Below are positions 1-7,741 of a DNA stretch of 29,098 nt, in pieces. Position numbers and translations under genes: made by a program. Under the pieces are notes generated by a model. The model was given only the letters and a program-made list of their open reading frames with translations. It ran no database searches and was not told the origin of the DNA. The stretch comes from an uncultured Verrucomicrobia subdivision 3 bacterium. Lineage in GTDB: Bacteria; Verrucomicrobiota; Verrucomicrobiia; Limisphaerales; UBA11358. The number at the start of each line of letters is the position of its first letter. Within the stretch, counting starts at the first letter, position 1. The DNA lies in assembly GCA_903861445.1 (NCBI GenBank), contig CAIOUK010000183.1, forward strand, positions 1 to 29,098, given 5' to 3'.

Positions 1-568
1 ACTCGACGTCCTTGATTTTCACCTTCGGGCTTTCTTCCACCCGAAACGTCACCGTGCCGTGGCCGCTGATTTCATCGATGTTCAGGACGTATTTCACCTT
101 CGTGTCCGCCAGGCCGTATTTTTCATACAGCTTTTTCATCTCCTGGACGTTCGCAAAAAGTTTCTGCTCATCCAGCGGTTCGCCGACCTTCACGGTGACC
201 TTTTTCTTAAGCTTGGAATCGCTCAACTCATGGTTGCCTTCGATCTTGATGTCCGTGATGCGCGGGCGAACCTGAATGATGTAAGTGAGCACCACGCCTC
301 CGTCGTTGGCTTGTTCGGCGGCCACGCGGATGTTGTAAAACTGGCCGGTGCCGTAAAGTGAATGCACATCATCCTGCGTGATGCCCGGCAGATAGCTGGC
401 TCCCGCTTTGAGCTTGATGTTGGAACGGATGAAATCCTCGCTGACCGAAGCCGGCCCGACGAACTTGATATCCACGCGTTCAATTTTTGGCCCCGCGCTC
501 TGCGCCCACCCGGCGGTGGCACAGCCTAATACGAGGGAAATACCCAGGGGACGAATGATTGATTTCAT
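1..568 (-). CDS. bamA: BamA-like outer-membrane assembly factor, N-terminal part
   Basis: The gene runs off the left edge of the window, so only the first 189 residues are visible. It begins at an ATG (566-568, minus strand) with a signal peptide (MKSIIRPLGISLVLGCATAG, probable cleavage at WAQ). Repeated POTRA-type segments follow: 'IERVDIKFVGPASVSEDFIR', then 'ITDIKIEGNHELSNSKLKKK', then the start of a further unit. BamA inserts beta-barrel proteins into the outer membrane, with the POTRA domains in the periplasm and a C-terminal barrel, here outside the window. The start is only 4 nt after the dnaB stop, so the two are probably co-transcribed. No clear ribosome-binding site is visible. Another Omp85 member such as a TamA-like protein is possible, but the POTRA order and Gln/Ser-rich linker-free start favour BamA. 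Confidence 0.82.
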   Translation of the reverse strand, partial: MKSIIRPLGISLVLGCATAGWAQSAGPKIERVDIKFVGPASVSEDFIRSNIKLKAGASYLPGITQDDVHSLYGTGQFYNIRVAAEQANDGGVVLTYIIQVRPRITDIKIEGNHELSDSKLKKKVTVKVGEPLDEQKLFANVQEMKKLYEKYGLADTKVKYVLNIDEISGHGTVTFRVEESPKVKIKDVE

Positions 569-572
569 TTTT

Positions 573-2066
573 TTATCTACCAGCCGGCACGTCTTCATCG
601 CTAAATTTGGTCGCGCTTTCAAATCGCGTATATGGTTTCAAGAACGTCAAATGCACATCGCCGGTCGGACCATTGCGCTGTTTCGCAATCACCAGATTCA
701 CCGGCAATCCGTCGCTTTCTTCCGTCACTGCGCCGTCTTCATCGTCACCCGCGTTCGGTTTGTAAAGCAGTCCCACCAAATCCGCATCCTGCTCGATGGA
801 GCCCGACTCGCGCAAATCGCTCATCCGCGGCTTCCGGCTCTTGTCCTTCTCGATTTCGCGGTTCAACTGCGCCAGCACGATGATCGGCACGTTGAGCTCT
901 TTGGCCAACGCCTTGATGCCGCTCGAAATATCGGCAATTTCCTGCTGGCGATTGTCCTGCGCTCGCCGCGCAGTAGAGTTTAATAACTGCAAATAGTCAA
1001 TCACGAACAGCTTAATACCATGCTGTTGCGCCATGCGCCGCGCCCGCGCCCGCAACTGCAAAATGGAAAGTCCTGCCGTGTCGTCAATGAACAGCTTTGA
1101 CCCCGACAACCGTCCTGCCGCACTCGTCAATTTTGGGAAATCCGTCTCGATCATGAACCCTTCGCGGATGTTCCGCAGGTTCACCCGCGCCAGCGAACAC
1201 ATCATACGCAGGATGAGCGATTGCGAACTCATTTCCAAACTGAACACGCCCACCGGCAGCTTCATTTCCACCGCCGCGTGTTCGGCGATGTTCATGGCCA
1301 GCGAGGTTTTGCCCATCGAAGGCCGCGCCGCGATGACGATCATTTCGCCGCCGTGCAAACCGTCCGTCATCTTGTCCAAATCGGGAAAGCCCGTCGAAAT
1401 GCCACCCAATTGTCCCTGCCGGGCGTGATAACTTTCAATCGTCGCGATGGCCCCGTGCACCAGCGTATTGATGGACTGCATGCCCGTCTGCTCGCGCGAT
1501 TCATTGACCCGTAAAATTTCCTTCTCCACCTCGTCCAGCAATTCTTCCACGTTGCCTTCGTAATCAAATACCTTGCCCACCACGCCGGAACACGTCGTGA
1601 TAAGTTTTCGCAGGAGATATTTTTCACGGACGATGTCGAGGTAGTAACTCAGGTTCGCCGCGCTCGGCACCGCGTCCTGCAACTGGCTCAAGTAGGCGAT
1701 GCCGCCGACCTGATCCAACAGCTGCCGGTCCTTTAGATTCTGCTGCACCGTGATCAGGTCAATCGCATCCCGCGAGTTGAACATTTCGGACAGCGTCTCG
1801 TAAATCGTCTGATGCCGGAGATCGTAAAACGCCGCCTTGCCGTCGTCCTTGAGCTTCTCGATGCACTCGCCGATGCACTGGTTTGGGTCGAGCAACGCGC
1901 AGCCCAGCACGCCCATTTCCGCCTCGGTGGAATGTGGCGGCAGCCGGTCCAGCGTGGGCGTGGCGGACGACGAACGGCGATCGCCTTTGGGGCGGCGGCT
2001 TTTCTTAAAATCAGCACCCGCGTCGGCAGCACCGCCGGACATCGGGTCGGAAACGGAGTCAATCAT
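573..2066 (-). CDS. dnaB: Replicative DNA helicase DnaB
   Basis: The 497-residue protein is the hexameric replication-fork helicase, which unwinds DNA 5'-3' using ATP and recruits primase. After a non-conserved basic, Ser-rich N-terminal extension of about 40 residues it has the typical 'RLPPHSTEAEMGVLGCALLD' start of the DnaB N-domain. The RecA-like motor follows: Walker A 'ARPSMGKTS' with Lys near residue 253, Walker B-like 'LFVIDYLQLL', and 'DLRESGSIEQDADLVG' near the C-terminus. Length is slightly above the usual 450-470 residues because of the extension. It is divergent from the MFS gene and directly upstream of bamA. The ATG at 2066 has no evident Shine-Dalgarno sequence; a later start is possible, but the extension keeps normal coding character. 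Confidence 0.96.
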   Translation of the reverse strand: MIDSVSDPMSGGAADAGADFKKSRRPKGDRRSSSATPTLDRLPPHSTEAEMGVLGCALLDPNQCIGECIEKLKDDGKAAFYDLRHQTIYETLSEMFNSRDAIDLITVQQNLKDRQLLDQVGGIAYLSQLQDAVPSAANLSYYLDIVREKYLLRKLITTCSGVVGKVFDYEGNVEELLDEVEKEILRVNESREQTGMQSINTLVHGAIATIESYHARQGQLGGISTGFPDLDKMTDGLHGGEMIVIAARPSMGKTSLAMNIAEHAAVEMKLPVGVFSLEMSSQSLILRMMCSLARVNLRNIREGFMIETDFPKLTSAAGRLSGSKLFIDDTAGLSILQLRARARRMAQQHGIKLFVIDYLQLLNSTARRAQDNRQQEIADISSGIKALAKELNVPIIVLAQLNREIEKDKSRKPRMSDLRESGSIEQDADLVGLLYKPNAGDDEDGAVTEESDGLPVNLVIAKQRNGPTGDVHLTFLKPYTRFESATKFSDEDVPAGR

Positions 2067-2157
2067 GCGGTGTGGATTTTCGCTTTTACCGGAGCCGCTT
2101 CAAGTCAAAGATAAAAATTCTTTTTCACCGGTTATTCCCGTCTGCCTGCTAACAAAT

Positions 2158-2185
2158 TTGACTCGCCAGTTTTCAGGGCTAAACT
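2158..2185 (+). promoter_or_regulatory. Sigma70-type promoter for the MFS gene
   Basis: TTGACT (2158-2163), 16 bp, TAAACT (2180-2185) gives a good -35/-10 pair. The predicted transcript start near 2192 is about 10 nt before the MFS ATG at 2203. It lies in the 136-bp divergent region between dnaB and the transporter. I see no equally convincing promoter for dnaB on the other strand. Confidence 0.6.
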
Positions 2186-2202
2186 CACGCAGCTTTTTTA
2201 AT

Positions 2203-3519
2203 ATGAATCGCAAACCTTCCATGCTCGTGGTGTTCCTCACGGTCTTCATTGACCTCATCGGCTTCGGCATCGTCGTGCCGCTGGTGCCGATGTTCAGCCG
2301 GCATTACGGCGCGAGCGGCTGGATGATTGGCGTCATCATCGCCTCGTTTTCCGCGATGCAGTTCATCTTCTCGCCGATTTGGGGCAGGCTTTCCGACCGC
2401 CACGGTCGCCGCCCGATTTTGCTCATCAGCACGGCGGGCGCGGCGTGTTCGTATGTGCTTTTCGCCATCGGTTCCGGTTTTGAAAATCATTCGCTCGCGC
2501 TGGGCGCGCTGCTCGTCTCTCGCATCTTCGCGGGCGCCTGCGGCGGGAACATCACTGTTGCCCAAGCTTACATCGCGGACATCACGCCGCCGGAAAATCG
2601 CTCAAAGCGGATGGGACTCATCGGCATGGCGTTCGGCCTCGGCTTCATCTTCGGCCCGGCCATCAGTGGCATCGCGCTAAAATTCGGCGGGTCCACCGCG
2701 CCCGGCTGGGCGGCGGCAGCACTTTGCGCGGCGAATTTCCTGCTCGCTTATTTCATTCTCGCGGAAAGTTTGAAGCCGAATTCCGGCCAGGCCAACAGTC
2801 GCCCCCATTTCGCCCAATGGAAACACACGCTCGGCCAACCGAAAATTGGACTACTCATTTTGATTTTTTTCCTGGCCACGTTCGCCTTCACCTGTTTTGA
2901 GAGCACCTTGCCGCTGCTGGTCACTGATAGTTTTAATCTTGGCATTGCGCTGCCGCCGGGGACGGAAGCGGGTTCTTTTCAAATTACCAACGACCCGATC
3001 AAACACGCCGTTGATTCGGATGTCGCTAAACAGGCCGGCACCGTCGTTTCGCTGTTTGTCTTTTGCGGCCTTATCGGCGCACTCATCCAGGGTGGAACGA
3101 TTGGCTGGGCGGTAAAAAAACTGGGCGAACCGAAGCTGATTGCCGTGAGTCTGCTGTTCACCGCCGCGGCGCTGACGCTGCTGCCGTTCGTTAAGGGTGA
3201 CGGCCCATTGAAGTGGGCGGCGGTGCTGCACGGATCGGATTGGCCGTGGATCAAAATGCTGCTCGCGCTGGCGCTGTTGTCCATCGGCTCCAGCCTGACG
3301 CGGGCACCGGTTTTCGGAATGCTTTCCAATCTCACCCCGGCGAATGAGCAGGGGGCCACCATCGGTGTTGCCCAAAGCGCCGGCGCGCTGGCGCGCATCG
3401 CGGGACCGATATTTGCCGCGTCGCTTTACGTCCACATTCCGCTGCTGCCGTATGTCGTCTGCGGCGGCGTTTCCCTCGTTGCCGCGCTACTTGCGGCTGT
3501 GCGGTTAGGTGCAAAATAA
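2203..3519 (+). CDS. Major facilitator superfamily transporter, TetA/TCR-like
   Basis: The 438-residue membrane protein has about 12 hydrophobic segments and the drug:proton antiporter signatures of the tetracycline-resistance-like MFS group. These are N-terminal 'DLIGFGIVVPLVPMF', loop 2-3 motif A 'GRLSDRHGRRPILL' (residues 61-74), and motif C-like 'GLGFIFGPAISG' after 'ENRSKRMGLIGMAF'. It probably exports a small molecule from the cytoplasm; the substrate cannot be read from the sequence. Between TM7 and TM8 there is a roughly 30-residue polar insertion (around 'PPGTEAGSFQITNDPIKH') that would sit outside the membrane. The reading frame is open back to 1837, but the ATG at 2203 follows a sigma70 promoter and begins directly before TM1, so it is preferred. 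Confidence 0.9.
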   Translation: MNRKPSMLVVFLTVFIDLIGFGIVVPLVPMFSRHYGASGWMIGVIIASFSAMQFIFSPIWGRLSDRHGRRPILLISTAGAACSYVLFAIGSGFENHSLALGALLVSRIFAGACGGNITVAQAYIADITPPENRSKRMGLIGMAFGLGFIFGPAISGIALKFGGSTAPGWAAAALCAANFLLAYFILAESLKPNSGQANSRPHFAQWKHTLGQPKIGLLILIFFLATFAFTCFESTLPLLVTDSFNLGIALPPGTEAGSFQITNDPIKHAVDSDVAKQAGTVVSLFVFCGLIGALIQGGTIGWAVKKLGEPKLIAVSLLFTAAALTLLPFVKGDGPLKWAAVLHGSDWPWIKMLLALALLSIGSSLTRAPVFGMLSNLTPANEQGATIGVAQSAGALARIAGPIFAASLYVHIPLLPYVVCGGVSLVAALLAAVRLGAK

Positions 3520-3567
3520 AAGAGCGGCGGACTGGCTTTCACACCCGGAGTTTTGCCAGCCCGCCGC
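3511..3567 (-). terminator. Rho-independent terminator of the Spy-like operon
   Basis: On the minus strand a 13-bp stem with one G-T wobble (arms 3555-3567 and 3524-3536, 18-nt loop) is followed by a U-rich tract (CTCTTTTATTTT, 3512-3523). It lies just past the stop of the gene at 3595. The T-tract overlaps the 3' end of the convergent MFS gene. On the plus strand the hairpin is not followed by a T run. Confidence 0.7.
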
Positions 3568-3594
3568 CTTGCCGTTCACACGAACGGAAGTTGT

Positions 3595-4041
3595 TTATTG
3601 TCCGCCTTGCGGAGGACCGGACGGCGGCGCGTTATTGTCGCCTTCACCGGACGGCGGGCCGGGCGGCCGGGAATTATTACCGCCTTCCGGTCCGTTACCA
3701 CCGTGCTGCTGGCCACCCATCCCGCCGCGCATCGGCGGACGGAAGTTTTTCAACTGCGTCAGTTGATCGGCGGTCAGAATTTTTTCCAGTTTGGCCTTGG
3801 TGTCTGCTTCCAGCGCGGCGATCTGTGTTTTCTGGTCATCCGTTAGCTTGAGCTGTTGCATCAATGGCGGCGGCAGCACATGAAATCCGCCGCGCGCGCC
3901 GCCGGGACCGCCCATGTGTTGGCCGGCCGGTTGCGCGTCCGGCGGTGGTCCACCGGCGGGCGGTTGGCTATCTTGGGCGCTGGCCGTGAGCGCGCAGGCT
4001 CCGAGAACGGCCAGCAGGGTCATTGTCGTTTTTGTTTTCAT
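3595..4041 (-). CDS. Secreted Spy/CpxP-like LTxxQ-motif protein, Gly/Pro-rich
   Basis: The 148-residue exported protein has a signal peptide (MKTKTTMTLLAVLGACALTA, cleavage near ASA-Q; the Cys could alternatively be a lipobox). A Pro/Gly-rich stretch with 'QHMGGPGGARGGFH' follows, then a helical segment carrying 'LTDDQKTQI' and 'LTADQLTQL' (residues about 66-97). The C-terminal 50 residues are Gly/Pro/Asn-rich and probably disordered. LTxxQ repeats are the hallmark of Spy and CpxP, periplasmic chaperone/sensor proteins induced by envelope or metal stress; the match here is to motif and architecture only. It starts 27 nt after the receiver gene ends, so both probably share one transcript, which ends at the hairpin at 3511-3567. 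A metal-binding role for the Met/His residues is speculation. Confidence 0.7.
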   Translation of the reverse strand: MKTKTTMTLLAVLGACALTASAQDSQPPAGGPPPDAQPAGQHMGGPGGARGGFHVLPPPLMQQLKLTDDQKTQIAALEADTKAKLEKILTADQLTQLKNFRPPMRGGMGGQQHGGNGPEGGNNSRPPGPPSGEGDNNAPPSGPPQGGQ

Positions 4042-4068
4042 AGTTTTATTTTGTTGTGGGTGTAAAAT

Positions 4069-4608
4069 TTAAGCGGCGACCGGTTCACTGATTCGGATGC
4101 CAGCTCCAGCCAACATGGCGCGGAGTTCTTCGAATTGAAACGGCTTGTTCAACAAACCGTGAAAGCCGGCGTGCGCCGCCGCCGCCTCGGTAAAAAATCC
4201 ACTGCCGGTGGCGAGAAAAATTTTCAGATCGCGCACCACACCGAGAAGCCGACGGCAAAGCTCAATGCCGTCCATCCCCGGCATCTCGTAATCCGTGACG
4301 ACCAGTTCATAAGCGTCCGGCGCGCCAGCGAACGCCGCGAGCGCGGCCGCTGGCGAGCTGAAGCCGTCCACCGGGCCGTCGTGAATTTGCTCCAGCAACA
4401 TTTGCATCAGCGCCAGCATATCGGGATTATCATCCACGACCATCCAGCGCGCCGCGCGCGCGATGTTATTTGAGAAAACATTAGGGTTCATAAGTCCTCC
4501 GCCAGGGTTGGGTTGGTTTTGGGTGATCCGCACCGCGAACGTCGGCGCGACTGCCCGGCTCAAGCCGATGGTCAGCGTCTGTTGTTCGCGATCTGCTTCA
4601 CTTTTCAT
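4069..4608 (-). CDS. Single-domain response regulator (receiver only)
   Basis: This is a CheY-like receiver without an output domain. It has the acid pair 'VVDDNPD', phospho-acceptor Asp in 'VVTDYEMPGMDG', the Thr of 'FLATGSG' and the conserved Lys in 'LLNKPFQ'. All key residues are present, so phosphotransfer is likely. Two starts are possible. ATG 4608 gives 179 residues and sits exactly 20 nt from the TTAAGGTTG element, the spacing also seen before the YHYH genes at 7694 and 13708. ATG 4491 gives 140 residues, has a GGAGGA sequence just upstream and begins 15 residues before the receiver fold. I list the long form because of the promoter alignment, but the short form may be the real protein. 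It precedes the Spy-like gene in a probable operon. Confidence 0.85.
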   Translation of the reverse strand: MKSEADREQQTLTIGLSRAVAPTFAVRITQNQPNPGGGLMNPNVFSNNIARAARWMVVDDNPDMLALMQMLLEQIHDGPVDGFSSPAAALAAFAGAPDAYELVVTDYEMPGMDGIELCRRLLGVVRDLKIFLATGSGFFTEAAAAHAGFHGLLNKPFQFEELRAMLAGAGIRISEPVAA

Positions 4609-4614
4609 GCGGCC

Positions 4615-4648
4615 ACTCTAACGCACCCAACCTTAAGCAATCGTGAAG
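4615..4648 (-). promoter_or_regulatory. Shared regulatory promoter, site A (receiver/Spy operon)
   Basis: Read on the minus strand: half-site CTTCAC, 5 bp, half-site CTTAAG (4632-4648), 11 bp, -10-like TAGAGT (4615-4620), then 6 nt to the ATG at 4608. The same 34-bp arrangement occurs at three other promoters in this window. Direct repeats with 11-bp periodicity overlapping the -35 position are typical of OmpR-family activators. Confidence 0.65.
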
Positions 4649-4665
4649 GCGAAAAGTTTTTGAAA

Positions 4666-6417
4666 TTATTTTTTCGCGGCGAATGACGCGTCGGTCAGCG
4701 TGCGGAGAAACGCCACCAAGGCCTGCTTGTCCGCCGCGCTCAACGGCACGCCGCCATCGGGATGCTTGGCAAGATTCGGGTCAAGCGTCGCGCTGCGCTT
4801 CACGCCGGTGGCGTAATGCTCCACGACTTCCTCCAAAGTCTGAAACCGTCCGTCGTGCATGTAAGGCGCGGTGAGTGCCACGTTGCGGAGTGAAGGCACG
4901 GAAAATTTTCCGGTGTCGGAATTCTTGCCTGTGACTTTGGCGCGACCGGAGTCGGAAAATTCCGTATCCAATCCGTTGTTCGCAAAACTCTGGCTCTGAA
5001 ACAGCGGCCCGCCGTGGCAATGAAAACAATCTGCGCCGAACTGGCCGCGACGCGGATCGTATTCGGTGGAAAATAATTCAAACCCGCGCTGTTCTTCTGG
5101 CGTGAATTTTCTCTCGCCGCGCAGCACGCGGTCGAACTTCGCATCAAACGACGTCAGCGTGAGTAGATAATTTTCCAGCGCGAGCGCAATCTTTTCCGCC
5201 GTAATCTCCGGCGAGCCAAAAGCAGCCGAGAAGCGCGCAGAATAATCGTTGGTGGAATGCGCCAACTTGAGGACGAGGTTAGTGAGTGACTGGTGCATCT
5301 CAATCGGATTCTGGATTGGCTGCAAAACTTGTTCGCGCAAACTCTTCGCCCGGCCGTCCCAGAAAAACTCGCGCTTCCACGCGAGATTGAGCAGCGGCAT
5401 CGTGTTGCGCGGGCCGAATTCGCCTTCCGCGCCGCGCGCCGTTTTGCGCCCGTCGGCGAAGGCTTTCGCCGGCGCATGACAGTCGGCGCAGGACTGCTGG
5501 TCGTTGATGGAAACGCGCTTGTCAAAAAACAATTTCTTGCCCAGTTCCACGCGTTCGGTGAGCAGCGGATTATCGCGCGGCAAATCGGGGATTGGAAACG
5601 TCGCGCTCATCTGAAATTCAAAGGGCGTGAATTTTGCCGGCAAATAAAGCGGCTTGGGATGGGCGCTGGCGATTTCCTTTTCGCTCAACTGTGTGACGCG
5701 ATAAACGCGAAACGCGCCGGGCAGGTTGACGACGAGGGCGGCGGCAATCGGGTCGCCATCGCGCGAATGCGTGGAGGAACCGTCTTTGCCAAACGCCAGC
5801 GGACGTGGGGCATTCAGCAGCGTGGCGAGATCGAAATCCAGTTCCAGTTTCGTCTCGTTAGTGACGATGAGCGGAGCGGCGAGCGTGATGCGCGTGGCGT
5901 TGGTGTCGCGCGCGAGGTGGTAAGCCCAGCCGTCGAGTTCGCCCGAGGAATTACGCCATAAGCCTTCAAGTGCCATGAAAATGTAGCCACCTTGCCAACT
6001 CCAGTGCAGGCCGTTCAGGTTTGGATTGAGCGGGTGCCCGGCGGGAAATTTGGCCACGTCTGCGTGATTCAGATTTGTGTTCAAGCCGACGGTGAACCGC
6101 ACGGAGCGAAATTCGCCCGGCGGAATTTCCGGCAGGCGAATCGTGTCGCGGTTCTGCTCATAATCCAGCCAGACGACGGAGTTGGACAGCGCCAGCCATG
6201 AGCCGTCGTTGCATTGCAGTGCGAAGTCGCTGACGAGATAGCTGACACGGGTGATGGAAAACGTTCCGCCGGCCGAAGTCTGGTAGCGCAAGGACGCGGG
6301 CTGAAGCGGCGCGCCGGAAACTTTTGGCGTGATCTGAATTTCCAGCGTGGCGGCGAAAATATTCGGCAGCAGCCCGCCGAGCAACAGGCCAAAGTAAATG
6401 AGGCGATGGCAATTCAT
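4666..6417 (-). CDS. MbnP-like domain fused to MbnH/MauG-type di-haem peroxidase
   Basis: The 583-residue exported protein joins two families normally encoded by separate genes. After a signal peptide (to about residue 22), residues 25-235 match the MbnP-like domain: 'RVSYLVSDFAL', 'LPEIPPGEFRSVRFTVGL', 'LNHAD', and 'LHWSWQGGYIFMALEG' with Trp139 and Trp141. Residues about 275-575 are a di-haem cytochrome c peroxidase/MauG-type enzyme with haem sites C310-A-D-C313-H314 and C464-F-H-C467-H468, the 'FFWDGRAKS' motif and 'APYMHDGRF' (Met520, probable axial ligand; MauG has Tyr there). In Methylosinus, MbnH oxidises a Trp of MbnP to kynurenine, forming a copper site; an intramolecular version here is inference. 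The ATG at 6417 overlaps the upstream YHYH stop (ATGA), so translation is probably coupled. A start 27 nt earlier is less likely. Confidence 0.88.
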   Translation of the reverse strand: MNCHRLIYFGLLLGGLLPNIFAATLEIQITPKVSGAPLQPASLRYQTSAGGTFSITRVSYLVSDFALQCNDGSWLALSNSVVWLDYEQNRDTIRLPEIPPGEFRSVRFTVGLNTNLNHADVAKFPAGHPLNPNLNGLHWSWQGGYIFMALEGLWRNSSGELDGWAYHLARDTNATRITLAAPLIVTNETKLELDFDLATLLNAPRPLAFGKDGSSTHSRDGDPIAAALVVNLPGAFRVYRVTQLSEKEIASAHPKPLYLPAKFTPFEFQMSATFPIPDLPRDNPLLTERVELGKKLFFDKRVSINDQQSCADCHAPAKAFADGRKTARGAEGEFGPRNTMPLLNLAWKREFFWDGRAKSLREQVLQPIQNPIEMHQSLTNLVLKLAHSTNDYSARFSAAFGSPEITAEKIALALENYLLTLTSFDAKFDRVLRGERKFTPEEQRGFELFSTEYDPRRGQFGADCFHCHGGPLFQSQSFANNGLDTEFSDSGRAKVTGKNSDTGKFSVPSLRNVALTAPYMHDGRFQTLEEVVEHYATGVKRSATLDPNLAKHPDGGVPLSAADKQALVAFLRTLTDASFAAKK

Positions 6418-7694
6418 TTGGCTTCGTAGCCGCCATTTTCCCAAACCAACTTGGCGTTAGCGGCAGTTGGCGCGGTTTTCATTGGTGCGTTAGCGTGTGC
6501 CAGAAAATTAGTCTTGACCGGCTCGTGAATGCCAGGCACGAGCTGACCCACGGGATTGCCATGATAGCGACGGCCCATGTTGTAAGGATAGACGGGCTGG
6601 CCGTTCGCATCAATCGTCGTGAAGTAGGCATAAGTGCCTTGGGGAAATTCTGGCGTCACGCACCAGCGTCCGTTGAGTTCGTCGAGGTCGAAATCTTTGC
6701 CCAACTTTTTCCCGCAGTCGCCTATATAGGCGTAATCTTCCATGTAATGACCGAGGGAGTAGCGTTCAGTCACGGCGGGACCGGTCTCGAAATCGGAGAG
6801 TCTGGCCGAACGATTTTGTTCGCGCGCTGCCCAAGCGGGCAGGGTGGTGCGTCCGGATTGCGCGAGATTGTCCGTGCCGTTCGCGCCGTTGCGAAGCGCA
6901 AAACCGGAAACCATCCGGCGCACGCCGCTGGCGGGATTGGTAGAATTGGAATAGCCATAAGGCCCGTAGAGCGGGTAGCCATCCTGCATCCAGCCGAGAA
7001 TTGGCGAATGCTTCGTCGGCGCGTAGGAACTTTCGCGGTAGGTCTTGGTTGATGAATCAAAATCAACGTGGTCGCCGAGTTCGTAGCGTAAGGCAATCGG
7101 CTCTACGTGGTAATGGTAGGTGCCGCGATTCTGCTGGTGGGCGAGCGCGGCGTCGAAGGTGTGGCCTTCGTTGACCAAAGCATCGCGGTTCCAAACATGG
7201 TCGCCTTGGCCGATGCCGGCGCGCGGGTCGGCGTCGCGGCCATTTTGATGCGAGTAGGAAAACGCGTCGCCCGCATCAAACATCCGCACGCCGTCCACAA
7301 ACATTCCAATCTCGCCGAGGTGATTGAAGCGATTGCCCGATTGCACCGTGGGATGACGCGGAATTGCAAAGATGAAATGCTGATCCGTCGGCAGATTGGG
7401 AAAATAGCCGTTCAACCACGGCCCCATAATCTGGCTGCCCAGACCGGTGCTGCGAACGTAAATCCAGTTGGCCGACGACAGAATTTCCTGCACGCCACAG
7501 TAAGCGGGCCGGGATTGCGCGTTGCGCCCGTTGCTCCAGGTGGTGACCGGCTGGTTGGCGGCTTTCGCGGCATTGTTGCGATAGATACGGGCGGATTGCG
7601 ACGAAGGCAGGGTGAACCACGAAGTGATTTGCGGATCCGCCGCTGCGCCGGCAGTGACGGCTCCGATAAGGATTAAACCAAGAATGGTTTTCAT
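6414..7694 (-). CDS. YHYH-domain secreted protein (YHYH-1)
   Basis: The 426-residue protein has a clear signal peptide (MKTILGLILIGAVTAGAAA) and a YHYH domain: 'TYHYHVEP' (YHYH at residues 193-196), 'LGDHVDFD', 'DGYPLYGPYGY' and 'DLDELNGRWCVTPEFPQGTYAYF'. The family is widespread in environmental bacteria and its biochemical role is not established; the His/Tyr signature suggests metal binding. It is the shortest of three tandem paralogues and lacks the C-terminal extensions of the other two. It overlaps the MbnP-MbnH fusion gene by 4 nt, so the two products probably act together in the periplasm. The ATG at 7694 is preceded by regulatory promoter site B, with the -10 hexamer ending 6 nt before it and no Shine-Dalgarno sequence. 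Confidence 0.9.
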   Translation of the reverse strand: MKTILGLILIGAVTAGAAADPQITSWFTLPSSQSARIYRNNAAKAANQPVTTWSNGRNAQSRPAYCGVQEILSSANWIYVRSTGLGSQIMGPWLNGYFPNLPTDQHFIFAIPRHPTVQSGNRFNHLGEIGMFVDGVRMFDAGDAFSYSHQNGRDADPRAGIGQGDHVWNRDALVNEGHTFDAALAHQQNRGTYHYHVEPIALRYELGDHVDFDSSTKTYRESSYAPTKHSPILGWMQDGYPLYGPYGYSNSTNPASGVRRMVSGFALRNGANGTDNLAQSGRTTLPAWAAREQNRSARLSDFETGPAVTERYSLGHYMEDYAYIGDCGKKLGKDFDLDELNGRWCVTPEFPQGTYAYFTTIDANGQPVYPYNMGRRYHGNPVGQLVPGIHEPVKTNFLAHANAPMKTAPTAANAKLVWENGGYEAK

Positions 7695-7700
7695 GCTTCA

Positions 7701-7734
7701 AATTTACGCCGGACAACCTTAACCGGGCGTTAAG
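7701..7734 (-). promoter_or_regulatory. Shared regulatory promoter, site B (YHYH-1/MbnPH operon)
   Basis: Minus strand: CTTAAC, 5 bp, GTTAAG (7718-7734), 11 bp, -10-like TAAATT (7701-7706), 6 nt, ATG. The two half-sites also form an inverted repeat (CCTTAAC, GCCCG, GTTAAGG), but the 11-bp direct-repeat spacing is what is shared with sites A, C and D. It occupies almost all of the 58-bp gap between YHYH-2 and YHYH-1. Confidence 0.68.
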
Positions 7735-7741
7735 GCCTGAT

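Noticed and set aside
1837..2202. Upstream extension of the MFS frame
   Set aside because: It overlaps dnaB on the other strand and contains the sigma70 promoter; the protein starts naturally at 2203, just before TM1.
7717..7735. CCTTAAC-GCCCG-GTTAAGG as a terminator for YHYH-2
   Set aside because: The stem is short and no T-tract follows. The direct-repeat spacing shared with three other promoters explains it better.
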